Assembly: GCA_964404445.1 (NCBI GenBank)
Contig: CAYOJW010000001.1
Location: forward strand, 1-64,000
Reading direction: 5' to 3'
Length of the DNA: 64,000 nucleotides
From: UBA2336 sp964404445
Lineage (GTDB): Bacteria; Bacteroidota; Bacteroidia; Cytophagales; Cyclobacteriaceae
The first letter of the stretch is position 1. Each line of letters opens with the position of its first letter. The translations under genes and the position numbers were made by a program. Below the pieces are notes generated by a model. It ran no database searches. It was not told where the DNA came from and worked only from the letters and a program-made list of their open reading frames with translations. This document shows, piece by piece, positions 1-8,034 of this stretch.

Positions 1-234
1 TTATCCCCCTCATTAATCGACAACCCTAAAGTCGCCCTGAGGGGGTGCCCGGAATCAATCTATAACACTTCACAGCATTACAAAACCTCCGGGGCCCGCT
101 ATCAATTTCAATTCATTCAAAGAACGGTTTTGACTGGTGAACTCTTCGCTCGTTACTGCGTTTCGTTCTGTCAAATTGAGGCTGTTGTCCTGCTGACGAT
201 CGCCTGTTTGTGTTGTCCCTTCAAAAAGGGAGTG
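1..234 (-). ncRNA. Probable leader of a stable-RNA (rRNA) operon
   Basis: No convincing coding sequence lies here. On the minus strand a strong promoter (235-265) reads into this stretch and out of the left edge. The complement of 117-125 reads GTTCTTTGA, which resembles the boxA antitermination element seen upstream of 16S rRNA in Bacteroidota. Further down a stem forms between 5-12 and 38-45 (8 bp, perfect) with an inner stem 18-21/31-34, as in a folded rRNA leader. The 16S gene itself would start beyond position 1 and is not visible, so this is inference. Another highly expressed structured RNA is the alternative. A 64-codon minus-strand frame (70-264) begins upstream of the promoter and is rejected as a gene. 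Confidence 0.5.
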
Positions 235-265
235 CAAAGGTAGCAATTCAATGTTTCTTTGCAAA
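235..265 (-). promoter_or_regulatory. Strong Bacteroidota promoter (P2) of the left-edge RNA operon
   Basis: On the minus strand the -7 element TACCTTTG (235-242) and a -33 TTTG (262-265) are separated by 19 nt, an excellent match to the phylum consensus. The transcript would begin with a short hairpin, CCCTT-TTTG-AAGGG. Confidence 0.7.
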
Positions 266-335
266 TTAGCCTGCGAAACTTTTCAGAAAAGTTTAAGCGT
301 ATCCCGGGATTTGACCCAATCCTTCAAAAAGGGGT

Positions 336-365
336 CGAAAGTAGCTTGCCGGGCTTTTTTACAAA
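336..365 (-). promoter_or_regulatory. Upstream tandem promoter (P1)
   Basis: A -7-like TACTTTCG (336-343, one mismatch) and a -33 TTTG (362-365) lie 18 nt apart on the minus strand, about 100 bp upstream of P2. It is followed by the same initial sequence type (ACCCCTTTTTGAAGG, complement of 320-334). Tandem promoters are usual for rRNA operons. 365-421 shows nothing further. Confidence 0.5.
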
Positions 366-421
366 TGTTTGCTGATTGTTTCTTTACACGATTTATGCAC
401 ACTCTGCTAAGTGCTGGATTA

Positions 422-937
422 TCAGCCTTTTCGCTTGAATAAGGGTACGGTGCTACAAGCTTCACCAAACATTAGACTGGCAGCTATTGGCTGAAGATTG
501 GCTACTGTTTTTATATAAGCCGAGGCCGGGACATCTACTTTACCGCATCCTTTTACTACGATTTTTTTTTCACGAAACTGTTCCCAATCTATTTTTGAGA
601 GTGCTTCATCGTACAATTTCTCTTCAAGTTTTTGCAAATCGCCAAACTCAATAGCTTTTGCGTACGGTTTCAGCGCTATGGCGACAAGCATGTAAGCCCA
701 TGTGGGAATGATGGCATCGGCTGTACAATTTATGGCTACATACTTATCCTGATAAAAAGACCAATCGTTTGTTTTAATGTATTCGCGCAAATCTTTTTCG
801 CGCAGGATGAGCCCCTGAAAGAGTTGGTCTTTCAGATCAACCAACACACGTTCGCCCGGTTGGTAATATTCTTCCAAATCGAAAGTAATGAGCGGGCTAT
901 TGGTTACGCGATTGATGATTTCTTTTTCTTCGGGCAT
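422..937 (-). CDS. DUF2480 family protein
   Basis: A 171-residue soluble protein with no signal peptide or membrane segment. I recognise the overall pattern (ITFDLEEYY near the N-terminus, central VAINCTADAIIPTWAYM, late VVKGCGKVDVP) as DUF2480, a family essentially confined to Bacteroidota and without an assigned biochemical role. Two conserved-looking motifs each pair a Cys with a nearby small-residue/Pro stretch (NCTAD, KGCGKVDVP). It lies 26 bp after tsaB on the same strand and is probably the last gene of the rpmH-rnpA-S41-tsaB run. Function unknown. Confidence 0.85.
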   Translation of the reverse strand: MPEEKEIINRVTNSPLITFDLEEYYQPGERVLVDLKDQLFQGLILREKDLREYIKTNDWSFYQDKYVAINCTADAIIPTWAYMLVAIALKPYAKAIEFGDLQKLEEKLYDEALSKIDWEQFREKKIVVKGCGKVDVPASAYIKTVANLQPIAASLMFGEACSTVPLFKRKG

Positions 938-963
938 AACTATACTACAAAAAACAGCATGAA

Positions 964-1653
964 TTAATTCACCGGCTTAGGTACGGGTTTCTTAACCATA
1001 AATTCTTTCAAATAATACGGCTCAAAATTTACCAAATCTTCTGTTTGCTTTTGTTGGAATTTTTGAAAGGCCGGTTCGCCCATATACGATGCAATGGGAC
1101 TGATACCGGAAATAAATTGTGCGCCCGGATGTGTAATGGTATCACGGCACTTATCTGCCCCATCGCCAAAAAATATCATCTTGTTTAATTCCAGCAATGC
1201 ACCGAAGCTTGATGCGTCAATCACTTTTGCTTCGATGGGCTGAATGGTTTTTCCGGCTGCATCAACTACCGTGCAATACACCTCCATTCTTCGGGCATCA
1301 ATCATCGGGCATAGGTATGCGTTGCCTGCGTTTTGTTTGTTCATGTGATGTACGAGCAATTCTAACGATCCGACAGCAATAAGCGGAATGTTTAATGCAA
1401 AGCATAATCCCTTTGCTGTTGATGTACCGATGCGCAGACCTGTATAGGAACCCGGGCCGGACGACACGGCTACTGCGCTTAATTGCGATAACGTTATACC
1501 CGATTTTTTTACAACGGCCTCTATCAGCACGGCCAACTTTCCGGCATGAGAATGTTCGATGTGGATTTCTTCGGTAGCGATTAAAACACCCTGCTGATGC
1601 AACGCTACCGAGCATATTTTAGCCGAGGTTTCAAGGCTCAGGATTAAACTCAT
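964..1653 (-). CDS. tsaB: tRNA threonylcarbamoyladenosine biosynthesis protein TsaB
   Basis: TsaB is the inactive ASKHA-fold partner of TsaD in the complex that makes t6A37 on ANN-decoding tRNAs. At 229 aa it has the usual family length. The N-terminal ILSLETSAKICSVAL strand and the hallmark SSGPGSYTGLRIG (residues 64-76) are diagnostic; HIEHSHAGKL (31-40) corresponds to the inter-subunit region. Its ATG overlaps the TGA of the upstream S41 protease gene by 4 bp (ATGA), so the two are translationally coupled. tsaD and tsaE are not in the window. Confidence 0.93.
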   Translation of the reverse strand: MSLILSLETSAKICSVALHQQGVLIATEEIHIEHSHAGKLAVLIEAVVKKSGITLSQLSAVAVSSGPGSYTGLRIGTSTAKGLCFALNIPLIAVGSLELLVHHMNKQNAGNAYLCPMIDARRMEVYCTVVDAAGKTIQPIEAKVIDASSFGALLELNKMIFFGDGADKCRDTITHPGAQFISGISPIASYMGEPAFQKFQQKQTEDLVNFEPYYLKEFMVKKPVPKPVN

Positions 1654-3296
1654 GGATTTGGCGACAGGATTTTTTTATACCGGCCGGTGTCGTTTAATAC
1701 CTGAACGGCTTCGGCTACAACTTTATCGCGCGGAAGCGAAACCTGAGCCTCACCATCGGTTAAGCCATAGTGGAAAGCAATCTGTTGTTCAAGGGTTTCG
1801 ATGATCTCGGTTTTAAAACGCACCAGGTCGGTAGCCTTGGCGGTATCTATTTTCTTTTTTAAATCATTCAGTTGCGTTTCGATATCGGAATAGATACGCT
1901 CCTGCTTAGCTGTTTTCGTTAACTCGGCTGCCCGGTTTTCAAGTTCGCTCGTGTAATTAAATTTTTGTGTTTTAAGCCAATCCAAAAATTTAGTGTATTC
2001 GGCCTCGGTGATCTTCAGTGTTTTCAGATCGGGCGTGGCCGGGTGTTCGCCACAATATTTAGAGGCATAATCAAAGATAAGTCCTTCCTGCACCAATGCC
2101 GTGGCTGCTGTGCTCAGGTATTGATCGACCGTGGTTATATCGGGATTGATACCGTTGCCATCATAAACCGTACGACCGGCCTTTGTTTTAAAGGCTGTGC
2201 GCAACGAATCGGGAAATTTATTCACCGAACCGTCTTCGTTGCGGTGTGCGTAATCAAGCGCCTGAATACAACGACCACTCGGAATATAATATTTGGCCAC
2301 GGTAACTTTTATTTCAGAACCATACGGTAACTGACGTGTGGTCTGCACCAACCCCTTACCGAACGTTTTTTGCCCCACCAGCACGGCACGATCATAATCT
2401 TGTAACGAGCCTGCTACAATTTCGGCAGCCGAAGCGCTCATCTCGCTCACCAATATCGCAACCGGTATTTCGGTATCTAACGGATTGTTTAATGTTGTGT
2501 ATGTTTTATTCCACTCCGTAACCTTTCCTTTTGTGGAAACCACTTCGGCATTTTTTGGAACAAAGAGGTTAACAATGTTAATGCCTTCGTGCATTAATCC
2601 GCCCAGGTTGTCGCGCAAATCGAGTATCAGTTTTTTCGCTCCCTGTGCTTTCAGTTTTTGAACGGCTTCGCCCACTTCTTTGGCAGCGCCCGGAGTAAAC
2701 TCATCAAGTTTAATATAACCAACACCTGTGTTACCTACCAGCCCGTAATACGCAATGTTGCTGATGGTTATTTTTTCGCGCCTGATGGTAAATGTATGCT
2801 CGCCCGAACCTGCCCTGCGAACTTTTAACTGCACATCGGTTTTAGCCGAACCTTTTAGCTGCGTAGTGATTTCGGTAGTGGATTTACCGATCATGTTTTT
2901 TCCGTTTACGGCAATGATTTCATCACCTACACGAACTCCCGCTTTGTATGCCGGAAAATCTTTATACGGATGAGTGATCACGGTTTTCCCGTTGACCACG
3001 CTGATCAGCGCACCGATGCCCGCATACTGCCCCGTAGTCAATACACGGAAATTTTCCATTTCTTCTTCCGGGATATAATCGGTGTACGGATCAAGCGACT
3101 CCAGCATACTGTTGATGCCGGTACGGATTAATTTTTTTGGCTCAACATCGTCAACATAATATGCATTGACTTCTTTAAAGAGGGTTGCAAAAATATCGAG
3201 GCTCTTGGCGATTTCAAAGTAACGTTCGGCCGGTTTGGTAAACGCAAACGAAATTGCTACTACTGCAAGCACTCCTAAAATCCATTTACGTTTCAT
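1650..3296 (-). CDS. S41 family C-terminal processing peptidase (CtpA/Prc type)
   Basis: A periplasmic, membrane-tethered serine protease of the tail-specific protease family. It has an N-terminal hydrophobic segment (residues 6-20, uncleaved anchor or signal), a PDZ domain (about 88-165) and an S41 catalytic core. The Ser-Lys dyad is Ser289 in MSASAAE and Lys314 in TFGKG, at the 25-residue spacing known from E. coli Prc. A C-terminal helical region follows (about 440-548). It lies 24 bp downstream of rnpA on the same strand and overlaps tsaB, an arrangement seen in other Bacteroidota. Substrates cannot be inferred. Confidence 0.92.
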   Translation of the reverse strand: MKRKWILGVLAVVAISFAFTKPAERYFEIAKSLDIFATLFKEVNAYYVDDVEPKKLIRTGINSMLESLDPYTDYIPEEEMENFRVLTTGQYAGIGALISVVNGKTVITHPYKDFPAYKAGVRVGDEIIAVNGKNMIGKSTTEITTQLKGSAKTDVQLKVRRAGSGEHTFTIRREKITISNIAYYGLVGNTGVGYIKLDEFTPGAAKEVGEAVQKLKAQGAKKLILDLRDNLGGLMHEGINIVNLFVPKNAEVVSTKGKVTEWNKTYTTLNNPLDTEIPVAILVSEMSASAAEIVAGSLQDYDRAVLVGQKTFGKGLVQTTRQLPYGSEIKVTVAKYYIPSGRCIQALDYAHRNEDGSVNKFPDSLRTAFKTKAGRTVYDGNGINPDITTVDQYLSTAATALVQEGLIFDYASKYCGEHPATPDLKTLKITEAEYTKFLDWLKTQKFNYTSELENRAAELTKTAKQERIYSDIETQLNDLKKKIDTAKATDLVRFKTEIIETLEQQIAFHYGLTDGEAQVSLPRDKVVAEAVQVLNDTGRYKKILSPNP

Positions 3297-3320
3297 CTGT
3301 TTATTTTTTATTCGATACTA

Positions 3321-3677
3321 TCAGCCATCAAAACGTTTAAAGGAGGCAATCATTTTATCCTCTATGGTTTTAAACAACAGTATGTTTTTAGCGGTATAAA
3401 TATACGCGATTTGCAAGGCCGATGCTGACGGAAGCAAAGCTTTGTTGAGCCTGTATGCCTCGCGCATTCTGCGTTTTATACGGTTGCGGTCGGTTGCGTG
3501 TTTAAAATTTCTTTTAGGAACCGAAAACAATACTTGATGCACGCCCGGTGATTCGGGCTGTTTCCGAAAAAAAACCTTAAAGGGATGTAAATAAAAAGAG
3601 GAACCCTTGTCGAAGAGTTCCTGTATATCTTTCTTTTTGGAAAGTCGTTCGGATTTTGAAAAACTGAATACCCCCAT
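3321..3677 (-). CDS. rnpA: Ribonuclease P protein component
   Basis: The basic protein subunit of RNase P, which matures tRNA 5' ends with the RnpB RNA. It is 118 aa, normal length, with the signature RNRIKRRMREAYR at residues 64-76 and basic aromatic N-terminal strands. The start with MGVFSFSKSERL fits homologues. It sits directly downstream of rpmH (106 bp), the conserved order near bacterial origins. In Bacteroidota this block is often away from dnaA; no dnaA is visible here. The rpmH-rnpA spacer (3731-3767) carries a degenerate copy of a CCTGCCTG-type palindromic repeat. Confidence 0.95.
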   Translation of the reverse strand: MGVFSFSKSERLSKKKDIQELFDKGSSFYLHPFKVFFRKQPESPGVHQVLFSVPKRNFKHATDRNRIKRRMREAYRLNKALLPSASALQIAYIYTAKNILLFKTIEDKMIASFKRFDG

Positions 3678-3783
3678 CGTAATTTGATAATTCGATGATT
3701 TGAAAATTCGGTAATTCTCAGCTTACCAAACTGCCTGCGATAGACAGCCCTGCCTGTCGGCAAGTATGGGTATTCAAATCAGC

Positions 3784-3945
3784 TTATTTTTTCTTGAAAG
3801 TCGATTCGCTTGAAACCGTCAGTTTCTTTCTGCCCTTCTTTCTGCGAGCCGAAAGCACCCTGCGGCCATTGGCCGATGCCATGCGCTCACGGAAACCGTG
3901 CTTGTTTTTACGTTTTCTGTTCGAAGGTTGATATGTGCGTTTCAT
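3784..3945 (-). CDS. rpmH: 50S ribosomal protein L34
   Basis: A 53-codon gene found by reading the minus strand: it begins MKRTYQPSNRKRKNKHGFRE and ends with a Lys-rich tail (STFKKK). The N-terminal KRTYQPSNRKR and the RMASANGRRVLSARR core are unmistakable for L34. It is the first gene of the rpmH-rnpA-S41-tsaB-DUF2480 run. A promoter lies 43 bp upstream (3988-4018, minus strand). Confidence 0.97.
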   Translation of the reverse strand: MKRTYQPSNRKRKNKHGFRERMASANGRRVLSARRKKGRKKLTVSSESTFKKK

Positions 3946-3987
3946 ATATCGTTAAATAACGGTTGACCTCTGTTTAATTAAGGGGTG

Positions 3988-4018
3988 CAAATTTGCTCAG
4001 GATTTTCGGAAAATACAA
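3988..4018 (-). promoter_or_regulatory. Promoter of rpmH
   Basis: Minus-strand -7-like CAAATTTG (3988-3995, one mismatch to TAnnTTTG) and -33 TTG (4016-4018), 20 nt apart. Transcription would start in CACCCCTTAATTAA, close to the start sequences of the rpmB promoter and the left-edge RNA promoters. Confidence 0.5.
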
Positions 4019-4149
4019 TATCTGGATCAGGATTTAAGGATTTAAGGATTAATAGGATGGCTTTCAATAACTTACAGATCGACAACAACGCTGCCGGATC
4101 ATTTTTAGTAACCGCTTACAATGTTGATTTTAAGGGTTTTAGTTACTTT

Positions 4150-5151
4150 TTATTTGAGCAAATCGGCCAAAACCTGTTGCGCCTGCGCCTTTTCAAGCCG
4201 GGGGCCAAACTGTGAAACCACTTTCGATGCCGCCAGCGAAGCAAGTTTCCCGGCCTCGGCATAGCTGTGGTTGTGTGTGATGCCGTACATAAACGCCCCC
4301 GCAAACATATCGCCTGCCCCGTTTGTATCGACAGCTTTTACTTTATAGGGTTCGATTTGAATGAAGGTGTCGCCATCGTAAATCAATGCCCCGTTGGCAC
4401 CCAGTGTAATGGCAAAACGCTTTGCAATGCCCTTCAGTTTTTCGCGCGCTTCGTTTACCGAGTCGGTACCGGTATAGGTCATGGCCTCTTCTTCGTTGCA
4501 AAACAACAGGTCAACACCGTGGCCCACGATTTCTTCCATTTGTTTGGAAAAGTATTTCACCATGCTGTTATCCGAAAACGTGAGGGCTACCAGCACGCCA
4601 TTTTCTTCAGCAATTTTTTTGGCTTGTTTTAAGGCTTCCAAACCTTTAGGACTGGCTACCAAATAACCTTCCAGATATACATAAGTCGATTTTTTTATCG
4701 TTTCCCGGTCTAAGTGTTTGGGCGATAAAAAAGAACTGACACCCAAAAAGGTATTCATGGTACGTTCGGCATCGGGTGTGGTCATTACCAGGCATTTACC
4801 GGTAATACTGTCGGGGCAATTCTCGTACGTGAGATTGGTATCGATACCGTTGCGTTTTAAATCGGACAGGAAGAATTTCCCCAGTTCGTCTTTCGCTACG
4901 AGGCACGAATAAAACGAACTTCCGCCAAACTGGTTTACGGCTGTTACCGTGTTTCCGGCCGAGCCTCCGCCCGACATACGGCTGCGTTTCATGTCGATGG
5001 CTTTCATTAACTGATGCTGGCGTTTTTCATCCACTAAGGTCATTACACCTTTTTCGATTTCGTTTTTGATAAAGAAATCGTGATCTACTTCGGTAACTAT
5101 ATCCACAATGGCATTGCCGATGCCGTAAACATCGTAGGTTTTAGAACTCAT
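4150..5151 (-). CDS. Adenosine kinase (PfkB family carbohydrate kinase)
   Basis: A cytosolic ribokinase-fold enzyme of 333 aa, probably phosphorylating adenosine to AMP for purine salvage. The first PfkB signature region (SGGGSAGNT, residues 60-68) and the second (DTNGAGDMFAGAF, 275-287, catalytic Asp281 in the GAGD anion hole) are both intact. The N-terminal YDVYGIGNAIVDIV and the TPDAERTMNTFLG stretch are typical of the adenosine-kinase branch in Bacteroidota rather than ribokinase or fructokinase. It is monocistronic. Substrate is inferred from family resemblance; another nucleoside or sugar is possible. Confidence 0.85.
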   Translation of the reverse strand: MSSKTYDVYGIGNAIVDIVTEVDHDFFIKNEIEKGVMTLVDEKRQHQLMKAIDMKRSRMSGGGSAGNTVTAVNQFGGSSFYSCLVAKDELGKFFLSDLKRNGIDTNLTYENCPDSITGKCLVMTTPDAERTMNTFLGVSSFLSPKHLDRETIKKSTYVYLEGYLVASPKGLEALKQAKKIAEENGVLVALTFSDNSMVKYFSKQMEEIVGHGVDLLFCNEEEAMTYTGTDSVNEAREKLKGIAKRFAITLGANGALIYDGDTFIQIEPYKVKAVDTNGAGDMFAGAFMYGITHNHSYAEAGKLASLAASKVVSQFGPRLEKAQAQQVLADLLK

Positions 5152-5231
5152 GCGCGAATTAATTTTGGTGCAAATAAAAGATTAGTCTGTGGATTTATTG
5201 CGCGCCCGGCACTAAAATATACCGTAGATTA

Positions 5232-5846
5232 TCAACCGGCCACGATGGTGAGTTCGTTTTGGCCGCAATCCCACTCCTTTACGGGAACAGACCAATTACC
5301 GTATTTTTCTGTCAGGTAATCGCGATGAAAGTTAGGCACCCTGAGTGTGTGGTTGAGGTAACTGATCGTTTCAAACGATTGATAGAATTTTTTATCGACA
5401 CGCATAACCTTGCCCTTTGCCTGCCAGTACGTGTGCGCGGCATCGTCTGTTTTAACAAACACATCCAGCACAATAAAGTTTGCCTTGTGGCTGGGACGCA
5501 ACCACTGGAAATAATAATCGCGAATAGGTTTAATTTTAATTATCGAATAGTCGCCTTTGCGGATAGGCCCCGAAGTGATTTTACTTTTACGCACCGACAT
5601 GCGATAACCCCGCGTAAACAGTGCAAACTTTAATCTAAGAAATTGACTGACAAATACTTGTGGTATTGAAATGTCCACATCATAATCCCACGGCAAAAGA
5701 TCGTGGTCGCGTGTAAGCCCCAGCAGCGTACCGCCCTCTAAATGGTAGGCTATGTTCCTTTCCTCTAACAGTGTGGCGAGGTCAAACAATATTTTTCGCG
5801 CACCTGCAAGGTTCTTGTTTGTAAGTTGGGGTTTATACAATGCCAT
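5232..5846 (-). CDS. LicD-family phosphotransferase-like protein
   Basis: A 204-residue nucleotidyltransferase-fold protein. EGGTLLGL (residues 37-44) followed by PWDYDVDIS (52-60) is the LicD/fukutin signature, with the acidic pair of DYDVD expected to bind metal. Family members transfer phosphocholine or phospho-alditol from CDP donors onto surface glycans. No signal peptide or membrane helix is visible, so it should act on the cytoplasmic side. It is transcribed divergently (145 bp) from a LicC-like cytidylyltransferase and a TagF-like transferase, which supports a CDP-linked role. Acceptor and donor are unknown. Confidence 0.75.
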   Translation of the reverse strand: MALYKPQLTNKNLAGARKILFDLATLLEERNIAYHLEGGTLLGLTRDHDLLPWDYDVDISIPQVFVSQFLRLKFALFTRGYRMSVRKSKITSGPIRKGDYSIIKIKPIRDYYFQWLRPSHKANFIVLDVFVKTDDAAHTYWQAKGKVMRVDKKFYQSFETISYLNHTLRVPNFHRDYLTEKYGNWSVPVKEWDCGQNELTIVAG

Positions 5847-5991
5847 AAATTATTTGCGTACCTTTCGCTGTTTAAAGTTCAAGTTAAGTTGTTTTTATTT
5901 TATTGTTATTTCCTGATCGCCTGATGTGGCTTTTTTTCGATTAACATCATGGTGACCGGATTTACTAAAAGTCTTTACTTATAGATAACGT

Positions 5992-6675
5992 ATGAAGATT
6001 GTCATTCTTGCTGCCGGCATTGGTTCGCGCTTAGGCAACCCCCTCCCAAAACCCTTAACGCTGTTAAAAAGCGGTAAGAGCATTATGCAGCAACAAATTG
6101 ATAACCTTACCCAACACTTTGACACAGACGACATCAATATCGTTGTAGGGTTTAAAAAAGAATTGATATTAGAGGGGTTCCCCGATCAGACTTTTATTTA
6201 CAACCCGCTTTTTGACCAGACCAACACCTCAAAAAGTTTATTAAAAGCACTGAAAAAACTTCACAACGAACCGGTAATGTGGCTGAACGGTGATGTGGTA
6301 TTTGATGCCGATATTTTTATTGAACTAATGCCCACCATCGTAGCTAACAAATCGTTTGTGTGTGTGAACACCCAAAAAGTTGGCGAAGAAGAAGTTAAAT
6401 ATACCCTGGACTCAAAAGGATTTATAGACAAGCTGTCTAAGCAAGTAAAAAACGGGGCAGGTGAGGCCGTGGGCATCAACTTCATCAGCAGCAAAGACAT
6501 TAACACGCTGATTGCCCGCCTCGAAGAATGTGCCGATAACGATTACTTCGAGCGCGGAATTGAAATGGCCATTGAACGCGACAACCTGAAAGTATCGGCT
6601 ATTGACATTTCCAGGTTCCGCTGCATGGAAATTGACTTCAAAGAAGATTTAGACAACGCCAACAAACTGTTTTAA
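5992..6675 (+). CDS. NTP transferase, LicC-like (probable CTP:phospho-X cytidylyltransferase)
   Basis: A 227-aa single-domain Rossmann nucleotidyltransferase. The N-terminal LAAGIGSR (residues 6-13) with PKP (19-21) binds the NTP, and NGD (99-101) supplies a metal-binding Asp. The compact size, without a left-handed helix domain, fits LicC/TarI-like cytidylyltransferases that activate phosphocholine or alditol phosphates rather than sugar-1-phosphate enzymes with extra domains. It is followed after 5 bp by the TagF-like gene, so the two form an operon. The precise substrate cannot be read from sequence. Confidence 0.75.
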   Translation: MKIVILAAGIGSRLGNPLPKPLTLLKSGKSIMQQQIDNLTQHFDTDDINIVVGFKKELILEGFPDQTFIYNPLFDQTNTSKSLLKALKKLHNEPVMWLNGDVVFDADIFIELMPTIVANKSFVCVNTQKVGEEEVKYTLDSKGFIDKLSKQVKNGAGEAVGINFISSKDINTLIARLEECADNDYFERGIEMAIERDNLKVSAIDISRFRCMEIDFKEDLDNANKLF

Positions 6676-6680
6676 TCACC

Positions 6681-7733
6681 GTGCGGGCTGTTCTGTTTTG
6701 TGCAAACCCTTACGCCTTTGGTATTTTAAAACCACTACACGATGCATTGGCTCAACGGCAACACGAGGTGCTTTGGTTTATCCCGGACAAAATCAGAGAT
6801 CAGTTTCCGTTTACCGGTACGTTTGCCATCACAAACCAGGTTAAAACGTTAATTGAATTTAAAGGTGATGCCCATTTTGTACCCGGCAATGAAATACCGC
6901 ATTACCTGCGCGGTGTTAAAGTCCAGGTTTTTCACGGCATGGCCGGTGAGAAACAAGGGCATTTCCGGATACGGAATTACTTCGATTTATACCTAACTCA
7001 GGGACCCTATTTTACCAACCGCTTTAAACAATTAGCCGCCAAACATGGCGACTTTGAAGTTATGGAAACCGGCTGGTGTAAACTCGACCCACTGTATCAA
7101 CACCATACGGAATACCATACCGAGCGCGATGCTTTACTGAATCAGTCGGGAAAGAAAAAATTAGTTTTGTACGCGCCTACCTTCTCGCCTTCGTTAACCT
7201 CTGCAAAAGAACTACGTGAGGCCATAGACACACTGGCGCATACAGAAGACGTGTACCTGATGATCAAGTTTCACGATTTAATGGACAGGGAAGTGATCGG
7301 GCAATACCAAACTTTGGCAAACAACACGCCCAACATTGAAATTATTAACGACCGGAATATTTTAAAATACCTGATCATGGCTGATGTGATGATCAGCGAC
7401 ACATCATCTGTGGTGTACGAATTCATTTTGCTCAACAAACCGGTTATTACCTGGCGGTCGGCCTCGCAGCACATTACATGGACTGACATTCAATCGGCCG
7501 AAGAATTGTTGCCTGCATATCAAAAAGAAATTACAGAAGACATGCACCGTGCGGCACGACAAGCTACTATCTTAAATTATCATCCCTATACAGATGGAAA
7601 ATCTTCGGAACGCATGATTGCAGCCGTTGAAGCCTACATTCTTCAGCACGGCATTCCCGAAAAACGGAACGTCAACCTCTATCGCAGATTTAAGATGAAC
7701 AGGCTCTTCGGTAAAAAACCGGGCCTCGCATAG
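6681..7733 (+). CDS. CDP-glycerol glycerophosphotransferase-family protein (TagB/TagF-like)
   Basis: A 350-aa GT-B-like phosphotransferase. VFHGMAGE (83-90), LYAPTF (163-168), KFH (196-198) and ISDTSSVVYEF (238-248) match the Glyphos_transf family, which polymerises or adds glycerol- or ribitol-phosphate from CDP-alditols in teichoic acid synthesis. Here it occurs in a Gram-negative. It uses a GTG start 5 bp after the LicC-like gene; the next in-frame ATG is far inside the domain. Together with the divergent LicD it suggests phospho-decoration of an outer surface glycan. It carries no targeting signal and is presumably peripheral on the inner membrane. Confidence 0.8.
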   Translation: MRAVLFCANPYAFGILKPLHDALAQRQHEVLWFIPDKIRDQFPFTGTFAITNQVKTLIEFKGDAHFVPGNEIPHYLRGVKVQVFHGMAGEKQGHFRIRNYFDLYLTQGPYFTNRFKQLAAKHGDFEVMETGWCKLDPLYQHHTEYHTERDALLNQSGKKKLVLYAPTFSPSLTSAKELREAIDTLAHTEDVYLMIKFHDLMDREVIGQYQTLANNTPNIEIINDRNILKYLIMADVMISDTSSVVYEFILLNKPVITWRSASQHITWTDIQSAEELLPAYQKEITEDMHRAARQATILNYHPYTDGKSSERMIAAVEAYILQHGIPEKRNVNLYRRFKMNRLFGKKPGLA

Positions 7734-7778
7734 TTTCTTCCAAACATTCCTGATCAACAAAAAGAGTTGATTTTTTGC

Positions 7779-7786
7779 TAAATTTG
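7779..7786 (+). promoter_or_regulatory. -7 element of the toxin-antitoxin operon
   Basis: TAAATTTG, a perfect TAnnTTTG, 20 nt before the antitoxin ATG. No clear -33 box is seen at the expected distance. Confidence 0.55.
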
Positions 7787-7806
7787 AGTGCATTAACAGC
7801 AAACAG

Positions 7807-8034
7807 ATGACACGGGAAATACTGATAAAGAAAACGATTGACAGCCTGACAAAACTCCCCGACCAAAAGTTAAAAGAGGTTTCAGATTTTGCCGAGTTTC
7901 TGTTGAACAGGATAGAAAATCACTTCATAACTGAAGGGATTCAGAAATTAGTAGTTGATTCAAAAGCATTTGAGTTTTTGCAGGACGAAGAAGAACTTTA
8001 TTCGGCAGACGATCTGAAAGAAAAATACAAATGA
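7807..8034 (+). CDS. Putative antitoxin of a MazF-type pair
   Basis: A 75-aa acidic protein. The N-terminal half (LIKKTIDSLTKLPDQKLKEV) resembles DUF2281-type short helical antitoxins common in Bacteroidota and cyanobacteria. The C-terminal tail (YSADDLKEKYK) is the kind of flexible segment that plugs a toxin. The TGA overlaps the toxin ATG by 4 bp, giving translational coupling, the usual antitoxin-first order. Autoregulation by the complex is likely but no operator is evident. Confidence 0.75.
   Translation: MTREILIKKTIDSLTKLPDQKLKEVSDFAEFLLNRIENHFITEGIQKLVVDSKAFEFLQDEEELYSADDLKEKYK

Noticed and set aside
70..264. A 64-codon minus-strand frame near the left edge
   Set aside because: It starts upstream of and runs through a strong promoter and a structured leader; its protein resembles nothing and has no start context.
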